Of a stretch of 64,000 bases of DNA, positions 33,745 to 44,922 are shown piece after piece. The stretch comes from Fusarium oxysporum f. sp. lycopersici 4287. Its lineage: Eukaryota; Ascomycota; Sordariomycetes; Hypocreales; Nectriaceae. The stretch spans positions 326,609-390,608 of the forward strand of contig NW_017264846.1 of the NCBI RefSeq assembly GCF_000149955.1. Reading direction: 5' to 3'. The translations under genes were made by a program, and so were the position numbers. Under the pieces are notes generated by a model. It searched no databases, was not told where the DNA came from, and saw nothing but the letters and a program-made list of their open reading frames with translations. Position 1 is the stretch's first letter. Each line of letters opens with the position of its first letter.

Positions 33745-35595
33745 TCATTCTCCACCATGCATTGCCCGAAAGACCTTTGCATTGGCATCGCCAACGGCCT
33801 GTTCAAAAGCATTCCTATCGGCTTTGCAAACCATGCCGAGCTTCGGAAGCTCATCCTTTTCAAAATACCTCTGCACAACTTCGTTCGTGCACTTGGATAC
33901 TCCATTCTGGAACCCATGCTATATGGTGTTAGTTTGAGAGCAGGAAGGGAGGGAGTTTCAACTTACGCCGGCACCCTCGTGGACCAGAAGTCTGCTTTCA
34001 CCGAAGCGCGAAGATACGTCCCAAGCACCACTCAGAGGCGTGACAGGATCCCATTTGCCATTCACAAGAAGAATGGGGTTCTTAGTATTAATTTGGTCAA
34101 AGCTGCCACCGTATGTTTCGGCCGCGGTGAAAGGCCACTGCGCACAAGGCCAGAACTTGCCGCTGATAGAATCCGCGAAAGAGCCCTGTGCCACCTGAGC
34201 CTGAAGCAGTGAGTACATATCTTCGGGTTTCTCTGCTCTATACTTGGAATCGGAACATGCGATTGCGTGGAAAGCGTCGACACCTAGGTTCCATGGTAAT
34301 CCATCCTCTTTCTGCTTCTCTGGTGCCTCTTTGGCGGCTTGAGCTTGGATTTCGATAGCTTCAGGTCCAATCAGGCTGCTAAAGTTCCCAACAAGTACCG
34401 GGCCAAGTATCGAGCTGAGACGTAAGAACTTGGCGGGGCTATACAAATTGGCTTGGATCACACTTTTAATGAAGAGTGATAGATCCCACTTTCCAGGGCT
34501 AAACCAGAAGACCCGCGGGGCCTGGAGCTCTTTTGGCACCATGATAGGATCATCCTTAAGCTTCTGAAGAACATCGGAAAGTTGGCTCATCAGGCTCTCG
34601 GCCGTGGTTTTAGTGCCGGTGAAGTTAGCCAGCGGGCAAACTTCTACATCAGCGTCAATACACTGCTCGAAAAAGTGGAACAGTGCAGATTCCGTATCGC
34701 GTGTAGCACTAGCCCAATTACCGCGGTAGTATCCATCAGGCTCGACGACAGAATCCAGGAGCAAATGACCAATGCGTTCAGGGAACATGGCTGCAAAGGT
34801 CTGTCCGAGAATGGTGCTATACGAGCGGCCCCAGAATCGTAGGAGACCATCCTCTTTTAAGGCATCGACGATGGCGAGCAGATCTTTAGCAACAAAGGTG
34901 GTTCCATAAAAGCGGCCGGTGTCTTTATGGTTCTCATAGCAACCCTTAAAGTACTCTTTGGCACCGTGCCAAGTCTGATGTTTGAGAATATTGTAGGCAT
35001 CAACCTGAGGGTTAGGTAATTGTGAATAGGGGTTGCGCCGGGACAGGCTGCCCGAGTCTGAGTCGGCGGTCTTGTTTCTGACTGCGCAGGAGAAGGGGAT
35101 CGTACGTCCTGTGCCTCTGGATCTTTATGAGCTTACTGTTGCTTGCTGAAGACGACTAGAACCTACCGTGCATCAAAGCCAATAACGTTGAAGCTGCCAC
35201 CTAGAATACTACAGACATTAGAATTATGTAGCACAATAAAGTGCTTAAGCAACTTACTCTCGATACATAGGACCAAGAACTGCGACCTCTTCAATACCAG
35301 AAGACCCAGGACCACCGGGGTTAAAGATAACACTAGCCCTAGCAGGCTGCCTGGTTGCATTAACCTTGATCAGCTGGAGATCAATCTCTCCGCCGGACTT
35401 TGGATTCGTGTAGTCGAGGGGAACTTTGATTGTCGCGCAGTCGATGGCTTCTTTGATCTGCTCTTGGCGCGACTTGGGGAAGGGCAGGTCGCACGGCTTC
35501 CAGTCCAGGCCATCGACATTGTCGTTGCGTGGTAGCACGATTGCTAGGCTTAGTGGTATAAGAAGGAGAAAGCTTATTGCAGTGAGTCGAAGCAT
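33745..35595 (-). CDS. Secreted alpha/beta hydrolase of the S33/TAP-like peptidase type, 567 residues
   Basis: Four exons (35595-35258, 35208-35167, 35116-33967, 33918-33745) with introns of 48-50 bp give 568 codons exactly. A signal peptide is seen in MLRLTAISFLLLIPLSLAIV. The oxyanion segment is VIFNPGGPGSSG. The nucleophile elbow reads FWGRSYSTILG, where relatives have GxSYG, so the residue after Tyr is Ser. The catalytic Asp is in VNGKWDPVTPL, and the catalytic His is created at the last splice junction (HEGAG|HGFQ). The C-terminal TAP-like domain (TNEVVQRYFEKDELP) is present. Such enzymes cleave small peptides or esters outside the cell. The gene looks intact and expressed-type, unlike its surroundings. 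Confidence 0.88.
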
Positions 35596-36167
35596 GATAA
35601 GATTGTTGTAAAGGTTTGGTGTAGAAGAAATGGCTCTGGAGAGACTATGTCAAAATGTAGGGGAAATCGCAAGCTCTTTAAGCTTCATTTCTGAACTCAG
35701 TGGCTATGCACAGCCTAGCTCAAGCAGCCGTTGAACTATCCTTGGCGGGAGGAGAATGACGCAGCATCTTCACCGGTTTTCCAGTAACTGAAATGAAGTG
35801 ACGCTGATCTGGTAGTATGGAAACTTGGAATAGATCTCATGTCAATGTTTTAGTGAGGCCGTGATATTCACACAGCGGCCTATTATACTTAATTTAGGAA
35901 GTAGATGAACGATCGTTTGGAGGGCTATATGTACCGGCCAATGAATGAGCTGCCTTGGATAGGGTGGGGTTCATATGCTTGGCTAGCTGGGCTAAGTCCT
36001 ACCTTCACCAGACCATGCCCTTTTCTTGCTAGATGCGCCGCGCTTTAAAGCTTGGGAAGAACCAGAAGCGGTTAGATACGCACGAATACAATGGAGTGAG
36101 TGTATCCAAGTGTGGACCAGAATGTTGTGATGTTATTGATCGTCGACTTGATTCTTTGATCAGTCTG
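35596..36167. other. Promoter side of the S33 gene, nothing else seen
   Basis: No open frame of interest is found. The region should carry the 5' control sequences of the hydrolase gene. Confidence 0.4.
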
Positions 36168-36194
36168 CCAAAGAGGGGTGAAACCCCTCTTTGG
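36168..36194 (+). repeat. Perfect 12-bp hairpin
   Basis: CCAAAGAGGGGT and its exact complement ACCCCTCTTTGG are separated by three bases. It lies just outside an LTR-like repeat and could be part of a foldback element. A terminator role is not implied in a fungal genome. Confidence 0.75.
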
Positions 36195-36236
36195 ATACAA
36201 GAATAATATTGCAATAAGAGAAGTGGAGCCCATTCC

Positions 36237-36467
36237 TGTTGGGTTAGTGATAGTGCCTCGATAAAAGAAACATGTATTTTGTGGGTCCCCGGATATATCA
36301 ATACCGGGTAGCGGGGAAAACACGTAAGAGAAGAAGAACAGAAAAAGAAGAACAGAGACAGAAGCTCCTGGGGACTAGATTGATCCTCAAGTGTGAAAAT
36401 TAACCCTATTTTAATTGGATATTAACCCTACTCGCGTATCTGACAATTCCCAGCCGCCAATCTAACA
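36237..36467. repeat. Solo LTR, diverged copy of the 46.1 kb LTR
   Basis: The sequence matches 46112-46322 over most of its length (shared words include GTGGGTCCCCGGATATATCA and AGAAGCTCCTGGGGACTAGA) and ends GCCGCCAATCTAACA. The left end differs from the complete copy, so the first bases have decayed or been replaced. Confidence 0.7.
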
Positions 36468-37190
36468 GAAGCCAACCCCGCTTAGCCAACCTATCAGAGT
36501 ATTGGTACCTAGTCTGGGCAAGGCGGTAAGAGGGTTAGACTGGGGTTTGTTCCATCTTCCTGACCAAGGTGGGACACTCTTGGAGCAGCAGGGAAATAAC
36601 TTAGCGCAGCCACTGGCCTCGTGAGATTAATCGTCCAGTCATTTTGAATAATACCACCACTACTTAAATATCTGCATGACAATTATAAGAGTAATATTAA
36701 ATAGAATTCTTGATTTTGAATCCAAACCCAGTTCCTGTTGCAGGGTGCAGCTCAAGCCCAAAACAAATGCCAAGAACTGAAATCAGGATTTCCGTGTCCT
36801 CGAGTGACGCAATTTTGCTATGCGCCTAACGCTAATGCTTTAGCTGCTATCGGCAAGACACAAGGCTTACAAATGCATAGCCGAACAAACGATCCTTCCA
36901 ACTATCCACTCCATGTTTGGTTGGTAGCTGGCTGCTGTGCCTCAGGCCACCGAGATAGCTATTGGCTTCGCGACGACCGTAAACTCACCTCTATCCAAGG
37001 ATACTTTCGTCACGTATCCACAAATGTGCTTTACAGCACAAACTATGTATAGCGCGAATGCGGCGAATTAAGGCGCTCCAGTGACTACCTAATAGCATAA
37101 TTTCAAACTAGATAAATTGCTGCCGGAACGTACGACTAACGTCTCTCACCTTGGGTTTTTAAGAAACATTTAACTCAAAGTCTCTTCACA
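36468..37190. other. Intergenic upstream of the BBE-like gene
   Basis: A plus-strand frame at 36738-37052 has no family match and is probably chance. The promoter of the oxidase gene should lie in the last part. Confidence 0.4.
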
Positions 37191-38541
37191 ATGGCTGTTG
37201 AAACATCGAATTTGTTTGCTAAGCTGAAGGCTCACTTAGCTCATACACAAGCCAAGTTTTACCAACCCGACTCATCTGACTACAAACAAGTTGAACAATG
37301 CTTCATTGAGAAGCCAGTTAAAACTCTCGGTATCGTTAAACCGCAAAATGCAGATGAAGTTGCCGCAGTGCTTCAATTCTGCATTAGGAATAATGTCAAG
37401 TTCAGTGTACGATCGGGGGGGCATGATTGCGCAGCCCGCACGCTTGTCAATAAAACACTTGTGATCGATATGCGAGATATTAATGGGGTTGCCATCTCTA
37501 AAGATAAACAGAGCGCAAAGGTTGGAGGAGGTATCCTGACTGGCCAGGTGGCCAAAGTTTTAGGCGAAGAGGGATTAACTACGCCGGTGTGAGTACCTAG
37601 ACTGCTAACAAGCTGCCTCTCTTGCCAATGCTAATTAAATAATCAAGGGGGACTATCGCCTCTGTAGGATACACTGGATGGAGTACTCTTGGTGGCTATG
37701 GACCATTGACGTCACATTACGGCCTGGGAGTTGATCAGATCACTGGTGCTAAGATCGTCAAGGCTCGCGGAGAGATCCAGACTGCTGATGGAGAGTTGCT
37801 TGTTGGCATCAGAGGCGGGGGTGGATCACTCGGCATTATTGTCGAGCTCACTATCAAGGTTTATCCAATTGACAAAGTGAGTCATTCAACTGTGTAAATA
37901 GGGTCCCTTGCTAACTCGATTCGGCTCAGATTCTTTCTTCTACTATTATATATGAATCGAGTAATTTGGAAGCTGCCCTGACTTCATACACTCAACATTA
38001 CGAAGGGCTGCTCTCCACTCAAATGCTTCCAATTTGCCTTCAGCTCCAGCCAGCGATTATGCAAATGCCAGGCCAAGGAGTGGTTTTTGGAATAATCGCC
38101 AACTGGCACGGAAAGAACAAAGAAGAGGGGCGCTTCTGGATTAAGAATATCGCAGGAGCGGGGAAATGCGTCATGGAGGCTACCCAGGAAACCACAGTTG
38201 CCAAGATGCTCCAAAACAATGAAAAATTAGTTACTTGGCCATCATATGGTCGGGTCTTCACCCTAAATGTCAAGAAACTAACAACGAAAACGATAAAAGT
38301 TCTTGCCAGACACTGTTCTGATGCACTTGGAGGTGGCTTGATCTTCTCATATCACACGTGACATTCTTGACAAGAGCCGATACAACAATCAGTCTTCGGT
38401 ACAAGAGCAAGGCATCATATGCTCGAGATTTACGCCGTTGTTCCAGATAGCAGCATTGTGGAAGAGCGAGTGCGATGGGCTGCGCAAGTCAAAGCCGATC
38501 TCGAGATGGCGGATGCTAGTGTTCAGCAGCACTGCCAATGA
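37191..38541 (+). pseudogene. Berberine-bridge-like FAD-linked oxidase, probable pseudogene
   Basis: Exons 37191-37588, 37648-37876 and 37930-38361 join in phase across introns of 59 and 53 bp. The FAD_binding_4 domain is clear: VKPQNADEVAAVLQFCIRNN, then SVRSGGHDCAART with the His that attaches FAD in this family, then GGYGPLTSHYGLGVDQI and RGGGGSLGIIVELTIKVYP. After SYHT two in-frame TGA codons (38359-38361, 38368-38370) occur. The same frame then continues SVFGTRARHHMLEIYAVVPD to 38541, as BBE relatives do. Both TGAs could be CGA mutations. The final KYDP(E)N-F segment is not in frame. A protein of about 350 residues might still be made, but would lack part of the substrate domain. Confidence 0.75.
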
Positions 38542-39659
38542 ATCAAATCCAATCAAACAAGCGGTCAACAAATCCAGCATCGCGGACTATCAAATTTCTG
38601 AAATATGACCCCGGATTTGATTTGTTTGATTTGAGGGCAGCGCTGCTGCTCAGGAAGACTAGTGCCCAATTGGACAGCCAAGGCAGCCGGAAGCTAAGGG
38701 CATAGTAGACGAGCTGTAGGTCGTGTGGTTAGCGAGAAACTTTGCGGCGCAAGGATTCACAGGGTCGACGAACGAAGGCGAGGCTGAAGCAGGCCATAAT
38801 AGCCCAGAGCCAGTCAGAGCCTTCCTCGGAGAGGTGAGATTGGCCGCCCTGAGGGTTGACGTGGAGAGCGTCATTGCGGGAGTAGATTAAATCTATAACT
38901 GCCAAGGTGATGAAGTTACTAAATGTTGTTTTGAAGTTGGTATGGCCTTATTAGGGCCGTGTTAACCCGAATAAAATGGTATCGAGTTTCGCGTGAGTTG
39001 CAAGTAGATAGCATATGACCGGGGGAAGATTGAGCGGAAGCGGATGATACCAGTCCTTCTCTAATAAACCCAAGTCCCTCGTCGTGGCCTGCTTGTCGAT
39101 GTCACGAGCCCTGATTTGCTAATGTGTCTTATGGAATGCGTATATATTCTTGGTTGAGCTGTTTCCCCGCTCTAAGTCCCAGGAATCTCTTTATACTTGG
39201 TCCGACTGCAGTATCACTGCTATAACGATCGCACGCCTCATTATGTACAATACATAACTGACATCGACGTGGCATTTGCATCTGCCAAGATTAGACTCAC
39301 ACCAAGCTCATCACACCGTCATAAATTCGTGCGTAGCCATCAGTCAATCGACAAAACCAGTCTAGGACATAGGCAGTGTCTTGTTGCATTAACCAATTAT
39401 TTACTATTCAAGTTGCATATCAGTGATAATTCACGTGTCAGGTCTGGCTGAGTGCTGCAAGTACAGTGTCCTGCTGCGTAAGTATGATCACACTTATGCC
39501 GCTGAAAGCTCTGACCTGGCGACATTCGATATGTGGCGTTCAGCCTCTGGAATGATGAACGGTTAATGACCGACTGATTATGTTGTTGGATCACGCATGG
39601 ATGCTGATGCAGTTGATAATTAAGTGTTATTATTCTCTCCTTGCAGTCGGAAGGACCTT
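38542..39659. other. Intergenic, nothing recognised
   Basis: A 71-codon minus-strand frame at 38659-38874 (MTLSTSTLRAANLTSPRKAL) has no recognised relative. Near 38615 the plus strand reads LKYDPGFDLFDL, possibly the lost tail of the BBE-like gene. Confidence 0.35.
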
Positions 39660-39806
39660 TGAGGCCTTATATCTTCGACTGATTCTTTCTAGGACTTGAG
39701 TCCTTGAGTCCTAGATCCTACGATTTGAGTTTTAGGACATCAAACTTTAATTTTAATCTTGAACCTTAATCCTGAAGTTCAGGGGGAACCATCAAGTCTT
39801 CCAACA
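39660..39806 (-). repeat. Solo LTR (copy e), strongly diverged
   Basis: On the minus strand it starts TGTTGGAAGACTTGATGG and contains CTTCAGGATTAAGGTTCAAG, resembling the LTR family of copies a to d. It ends about 235 bp upstream of the nsdD-like gene start. Confidence 0.5.
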
Positions 39807-40038
39807 CTGCCTCCTCTCATGTATATGTCTGTCCCTTCCATGTTAAAAACACCTTGTTCGTACAGCCGCCATTCTGCTGACTCTGGACAACCCCACCAAC
39901 TACCCGAACCGTACCACTCGCACTAGCGTCACCAACAGCACTCGTCCTATCTTAAAGGGATCGTCTCGAGACGTCATATTTCAGCCATCTTTCTCCTCAA
40001 ATTATCCCCATTTTTCATCTAGTGCCAGCTCCCTCGAC

Positions 40039-41273
40039 ATGATTTCTTTTGTGGAATTCCGGAAGCCGGCCGACGATCATGAACCTTCGAACCGCCAATC
40101 GCTTCCTCCGGTCCCTGAGGCCATTCAGGGAACCAAACCAGGCCATTATCCTCCTAGACCTCCGTCTAGCATTCAGCTGGGGCTCAGTCTTCCATCGCCT
40201 TTCGGTCCCGCTTCTAGATCGTTCCCCGAGGCTGAGAAGCACTTCTCTCTGCAGCCACGGCACACGGTTTCACCTTTTCCTCCCCGACAGGATGCTCTTC
40301 CCGCCTTCTCGCATACCCCTGGGCCTCCTTTCACCAACCGGCCGCTACCGTCTCCTGTTTCTGACCGCCGCCAGAGGTTCTCAGCTAAGCCAGAGATCCT
40401 TACTCAACACCGCCGTCCTGAACAGCAGAAGCCTCCTGAGCTTCATCATTCCCTCAACGGAGTGTATGCGCATTCTCCTCCGCCACTTCCGCCTCCGGCT
40501 CCAGCTGCCTACCAACCCGGTCAACTATCTCCTCGCCAGATGCCTCTGCCCGCTTGTATGAGCTATCCCAGGCACGCGGTTCCTACTCATGTCCCAGGTC
40601 TTTGTGATCCAAGGGCACCTCCTCACGCTGAAGAAGCCGATTATGCTACCCGAGCTCTATATGATGCTACGGTCAGGATATACTTTGAGAACTGGAGCTA
40701 TCAAGATTCCTTGAGCCGAGTAAGTCGAACTAAGCGAGTATGCACGGTCGTTAATGCTGACTATCATTAGATTGGGTCCTCATCCCGCATGCTTTTTAAC
40801 TTTGTCGAAGCGTACAGCCGAACTGCTGGTGAGCAGCACGGAGCTCACCTCATCCCCGAAAGACTGCCGACGGAACAGGAAGTTAGCGACATGCTCAGCA
40901 ACATTGACATCATTAAGCGTTCTCTGGAACAAGTGAGAGACTTGGTGCAAACATCAATTCAGAACGAGCGAACTTGTGAAGGAGCCAAGTTGAAGGGCCC
41001 CAACGAAGAGGAGCACGACGTGCCTAGTCACAGAGATGCAATGAAGCCCCAGTATGGTATGACGGAGGTCAAGAAGCGACAAAGGGTAAGGCCCGTCACG
41101 CGAGGAAAACAAGACAAAGCTCACGTGAACGTTGGCAGCGTGCGGTTCCACCTGGCGGATGCCATAGCTGCGACCGAATCGACACCCCTGAATGGCGACG
41201 CGGACCTGATGGAGGGAGGACGTTGTGCAATGCATGCGGCCTCCACTATGCAAAATTGTTAAGGAAACTATAA
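40039..41273 (+). CDS. NsdD-like GATA-type zinc-finger transcription factor, about 376 residues
   Basis: Three exons (40039-40719, 40771-41085, 41139-41273) with introns of 51 and 53 bp keep one frame. The N-terminal 220 residues are proline-rich. Exon 1 ends YFENWSYQDSLSR and joins IGSSSRMLFNFVEAYSR, followed by HGAHLIPERLPTEQEVSDML and IKRSLEQVRDLVQTSIQNER, all typical of NsdD. The second splice restores the finger: PPGGCHSCDRIDTPEWRRGP, then DGGRTLCNACGLHYAKL, a C-x2-C-x18-C-x2-C GATA finger. NsdD in Aspergillus activates sexual development and represses conidiation. This copy stops four residues after the finger (LLRKL), whereas relatives have a longer C-terminal tail, so the end is truncated or altered. 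It is probably a paralogue, as the usual nsdD is longer (about 460 residues). Confidence 0.82.
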
Positions 41274-41981
41274 CTTGAAGCGATGTCGATCCGCTCGAAA
41301 CCCGAAGAAGCATATCAACCATGAGGCTCACACACGGTCCCCAAAGACTTGACCCATGAGCAGTCCAGCTACATCTACTGTACCAGTTACCAGCAGTAGT
41401 TTGACGACGTACACAGTTTTCGTCCGTGCGGGGTATGAAGCTCTTCGCCTTAACAACTCTAAACTAAACCATCCGTGCTTGGTCTTCAAAATGACACCGA
41501 CAGCATGGGGTTGAAGCCTGTAGTCTGAGAATCATCTCCACAAGAAAGAAACTTGTGATAGAGTACGCGAGAACAATCTTGGCCGCCAATCGAGCACATC
41601 AACTGATCTCAACTAGATTTGAATCCCCAGAGCAGGCCACGTTCTTCCCAGTTCTGGTGTTTCTCGGGGCCTACGCAACTCTGCCGTTGCCAGGTAAACA
41701 ATACAGCCTCTCGTTCAGCGCGGTAAATACGGAATCCAGAGCTTTTGAAATCCCTTGGGCTCTGGGTCGAGCCTGGGGTGCGCGTCCTGATTTGCTGCCC
41801 ATGACGAGCACAGGTACGCTCTCTCGCTTGATGTGTCGCGTCCTACGACACACCCCGGGGATGATCACAAGCTCTCTTTGAATCTAGAAAGGGACCCACG
41901 AAACTCCTTCGGACCCTTGAATTGCGGAATCCAGATCATGTTCTTCACACAACTCGGCCACTTCACCACGATACAGAATCA
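41274..41981. other. Intergenic downstream of the nsdD-like gene
   Basis: Residual frame LEAMSIRSKPEEAYQP follows the stop at 41271 in the same frame and may be the former C-terminal tail of the GATA factor. The rest holds only unrecognised frames. Confidence 0.4.
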
Positions 41982-42135
41982 TGGTGGGGAATCTATCTAC
42001 CGATGTAGACGAAATGTAGATAGACGCCAAGATGAAGACGGAAAGGAGAGGGACTTTTTTTATTACGCAATTCCCTTCTAAAGCAAGGTACCGGTGCTCC
42101 CACCTTACTACCATCCAAGACCACCTAATGCATAA
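41982..42135 (+). repeat. Direct repeat, copy 1
   Basis: The block GTGGGGAATCTATCTACC, then ACGAAATGTAGATAGACGCC, and the GCAAGGTACCGGT words recur in the same order and orientation at 44079-44312. It borders the truncated subfamily B element and may be part of the end of an element. Confidence 0.75.
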
Positions 42136-42278
42136 ACAAAATTTCGCTCCTCCCATACAACATCCAAATTTTAATATCTACAAAAATAGGCCCCATTCTC
42201 AATTATTAAATTAGGTTTTGGAGAAAGTTTCTAGAAAATTCTTCAAATTTTACTGTCTGCGTGGTTTGTTTTAGCCTC

Positions 42279-43031
42279 TCAATCGCTCCGTGTGCGCTGC
42301 CAGTGCTTTGTTACGACCATAAAGTCATCACTTTCGTCCTCTGATCCGACACCCACGCCAATCACCGACTCGACCTCCTCGTCTACACCCAACTCTATTT
42401 CTGCCTCTGTTGAATCAGGAAGAGCTTCCCCAGTCGCTAGAGCTTCTGCTAGAGTCATAAATCGTCGGTTCCGGTTCGGTATCGCCTTCCTTTTACTACC
42501 TCGCCGCACCTGGGCCACCTGCTTTTCGAGGCCAGCAATTCGCTCATTCTGAACGTCCACCTTCATCTCTGAAGCTTCTAAGCCCTTTTTGATCTTACTG
42601 TGCTTCCACCTGGTCGGTCGGCTTCGGTGTTTGGCCATATCCCTCACTTGCCGGCTCGTTTTCGGGGTATCATCTGAGTGCAGTGGAGGAGGGCTTGGTG
42701 TCTGGAACTGTTCCTGCAGTTTTTCTTTGTCCGGTTGAATTTCCGGATGTGTTAAAGCTTTTTGACGGCTGAGAGGCGAATTTCCAGTATATCTCCAGCC
42801 GGATAAGATAATCTCCTTCCTCATGGCCGCCTCCCTGGCTTTCGGATATGCCCGAATAAAGTTGACTTTGTCAACCGGCACAGAATCGGTCAAACTAGCC
42901 AGCATTTGGAGTTCTTTCCGATACGCACCTTTGATGACATTAAAAATTCCATTGTATAACGGTTCTAAACCATGGGAACAATGTGCTGATAGGTAACAGC
43001 AGTAGACGTTGTTTAGAAAGCACGTAGCCAT
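42279..43031 (-). pseudogene. Subfamily B transposase, C-terminal half only
   Basis: The frame aligns with the third exon of the intact 17.9 kb transposase: FLNNVYCCYLSAHCSHGLEP, LYNGIFNVIKGAYRKEL, RQKALTHPEIQPDKEKL and the coiled coil IAGLEKQVAQVRRGSKRKAI. The third catalytic motif reads LEPLYNG instead of LQPLDNG, so the last acidic residue is Tyr. The upstream two exons are missing; the sequence runs into an LTR at 43068 just inside the intron. Confidence 0.82.
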
Positions 43032-43067
43032 CCATTCATCCCGGATGCTTGTCAGCGATCTTATAGC

Positions 43068-43255
43068 TGTTGGAAGATCCGGGAGTCCCCCTCTCCTTCA
43101 GGATTCAGACTGTTAGTCTGAAAGTCTTAGATTAAAAATTCAAAGTCCTAGATACAATCATCTAGAGATATTAACCCGTGAATAATTCTCAGCTCAATAA
43201 AGTTTTACAAAAATATATTTTCACCAAGCACTACCGCGCAATATAAACAATACAA
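43068..43255 (+). repeat. LTR (copy c), forward orientation
   Basis: It begins TGTTGGAAGATCCGGGAG and ends CGCAATATAAACAATACA, with TG...CA ends. It is uninterrupted and shows the original state of the TA-rich centre (TTTTACAAAAATATATTTTC) that is split by transposons in copies a and b. Confidence 0.75.
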
Positions 43256-43829
43256 TGAGGTCTTTAGGAACACTAGATGTGTTGACTGTGCAGAACACCG
43301 GTGCTGGAGTTGCCGATCGGGCCGCAGACGAAGAGTGACTGGACATGCTAGTGGACGTTATCCTGGCTGCGTCTGTATACGATTGAACTGACGACCGTGG
43401 TGTCTCAGTCTTGCTCAGCATGCCTAGCTATAGTTAAGTCTGCTCCAGCTCGCCGCAAACCTGGGTGAGCTGGTCTCGGATTTGCGATAATTCTTGTGCC
43501 ATCTGGGCCGTGGCCCTGGTCGCTTCCTCAGTCATGTGATCTCTAAGCTTGGTGAACTTAAGCTCAAATTCGGCCTTCATTGCTTCGACTTTCTTATTGA
43601 AGTCCTGCTCAAGCTCTAGACTGCCTCTACTGTACCCCTGGATGACTTAGGGGCAGTTTGCTTCTGAGCTCGGTTTTATCCTAGAGCTCCCTCACTAGTC
43701 TCACATTCCTCCTGCCATTCTATATTACCGTTTTAATTCTCTATCTCTAATACCTTTATTATCCTGACCCTCTTCTGCTGAGGGCAATAATATCCCCCGC
43801 CCGAACCATCCGGATTATCTCCCATGACG
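43256..43829 (-). pseudogene. Retroelement gag-like fragment between inverted LTRs
   Basis: On the minus strand a helical, charged segment can be read near 43620-43445 (NKKVEAMKAEFELKFTKLRD, then EEATRATAQMAQELSQIRDQ). It is followed by MLSKTETPRSSVQSYTDAAR at 43421, with a Ser/Thr-rich stretch. This resembles the start of gag in fungal LTR elements. Stops break the frame. No protease, integrase or reverse transcriptase is present. Confidence 0.4.
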
Positions 43830-44023
43830 TGTTGTTTATATTGCGCAGTAGTGCTGGGTGAAAATGTATTTTATGAAACTTGGTTATTCATTAGTGAGAT
43901 GAGAGTTCTTCTCAGGTTTATATCTCTAAATGATTTCGTCTAGGACTTTAAACTTTAAATCTAGGACTTTCAGACTGTTAGTCTGAATCCTGAAGGGAAG
44001 GGGGATCCCCGGATTTTCCAACA
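43830..44023 (-). repeat. LTR (copy d), reverse orientation
   Basis: Read on the minus strand it starts TGTTGGAAAATCCGGGGA and ends GCGCAATATAAACAACA. It is inverted relative to copy c, which lies 574 bp away. A normal retroelement has its LTRs in direct orientation. Confidence 0.78.
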
Positions 44024-44078
44024 GTAGGCACAAGTTTAGATATTTTCTGTCGGTTGCAGCGGTTGCAATCAGGGTGGG

Positions 44079-44312
44079 GAATCTATCTACCAATATAGAC
44101 GAAATGTAGATGTAGATAGATGTAGATCTACATCTATCTATCTACCAGGGGGCCATGTGGGTCATCTATCTATCTATCTTACCGTCGGATATGTAGGCGA
44201 AATGTAGATAGACGCCAAGATGAACACGGAAAGTAGAGGGACTTTTTTTGGTGCGCAATTCCCTTCCAGAGCAAGGTACCGGTACCCTCACCTTACTACC
44301 TACCAACACCCC
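44079..44312 (+). repeat. Direct repeat, copy 2, with internal duplication
   Basis: It matches 41982-42135 but contains about 90 extra bases made of ATCTATCT/AGATAGAT words and a second partial copy of the ACGAAATGTAGATAG segment. The right part reads on to a transposase-like start (ATG at 44449, MPTPSDLFSQS), which ends at the MITE insertion. Confidence 0.7.
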
Positions 44313-44483
44313 CTGTCGGATCATTTCCCTTCCACCTTTTCCTCAAGCTCATCGCAAATTTTGGTCAATCTCTTGATACAGCTCCCCCTTTTCAAATGTC
44401 AAGTGGCATACCATATAGTCGACTCACAGTATAGAGCATCTGCCACAATGCCAACTCCAAGCGACTTGTTCAGTCAATCGGTA

Positions 44484-44922
44484 ACGTGTTTGATAAGTGA
44501 GTGGGTCATCCAAGTGAGTGAGTCAATCTTATTTCCACCTTAAATCCGGGGTTTAAAAAATTCTTTAAAAATTCAAACTAAGCCTAAATTGGCTGTAGTT
44601 TTAGTAGCATATATATAAGTCTTAAAATATATTATATACATTTTTTAAGATTTTTAGAAAAATTCTATATAGCTATAAACCTTAAAAGCTATTTATACTG
44701 TATTTTATACTGTATAATTAAGCTTTACTATATAAAATAAAATAGCAAAAAATCTTAAAGAAATATTTTATAATAAGGTTAATTATACTATTCTTAAAAA
44801 TATTTTCTTTAAATTTTTATCTATTTTATTTAGAATAAAAAGATACTATAGGGTAGGTTTTTTAATACTATACAGTGCAGTGACTCACTCACTTGGATGA
44901 CCCACTCACTTATCAAACACGT
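44484..44922. mobile_element. MITE 1 of the Fot subfamily C type (439 bp)
   Basis: Inverted repeats of about 43 bp start ACGTGTTTGATAAGTGAGTG and end in the complement; TA is duplicated at 44482-44483 and 44923-44924. The repeats share the doubled AAGTGAGTG-type word of the autonomous subfamily C elements. The interior is over 75 percent A+T with no coding capacity, as expected of a RIP-damaged non-autonomous element. Confidence 0.88.

Noticed and set aside
36738..37052. 104-codon plus-strand frame starting MQGAAQAQNK
   Set aside because: No recognisable domain and no splice connection to the BBE-like gene; not supported.
44079..44200. ATCTATCT/AGATAGAT words considered as a CRISPR-like or satellite array
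   Set aside because: The words are a simple tetranucleotide-like repeat inside a duplicated transposon end, without regular spacers; CRISPR arrays are not expected in a fungus.
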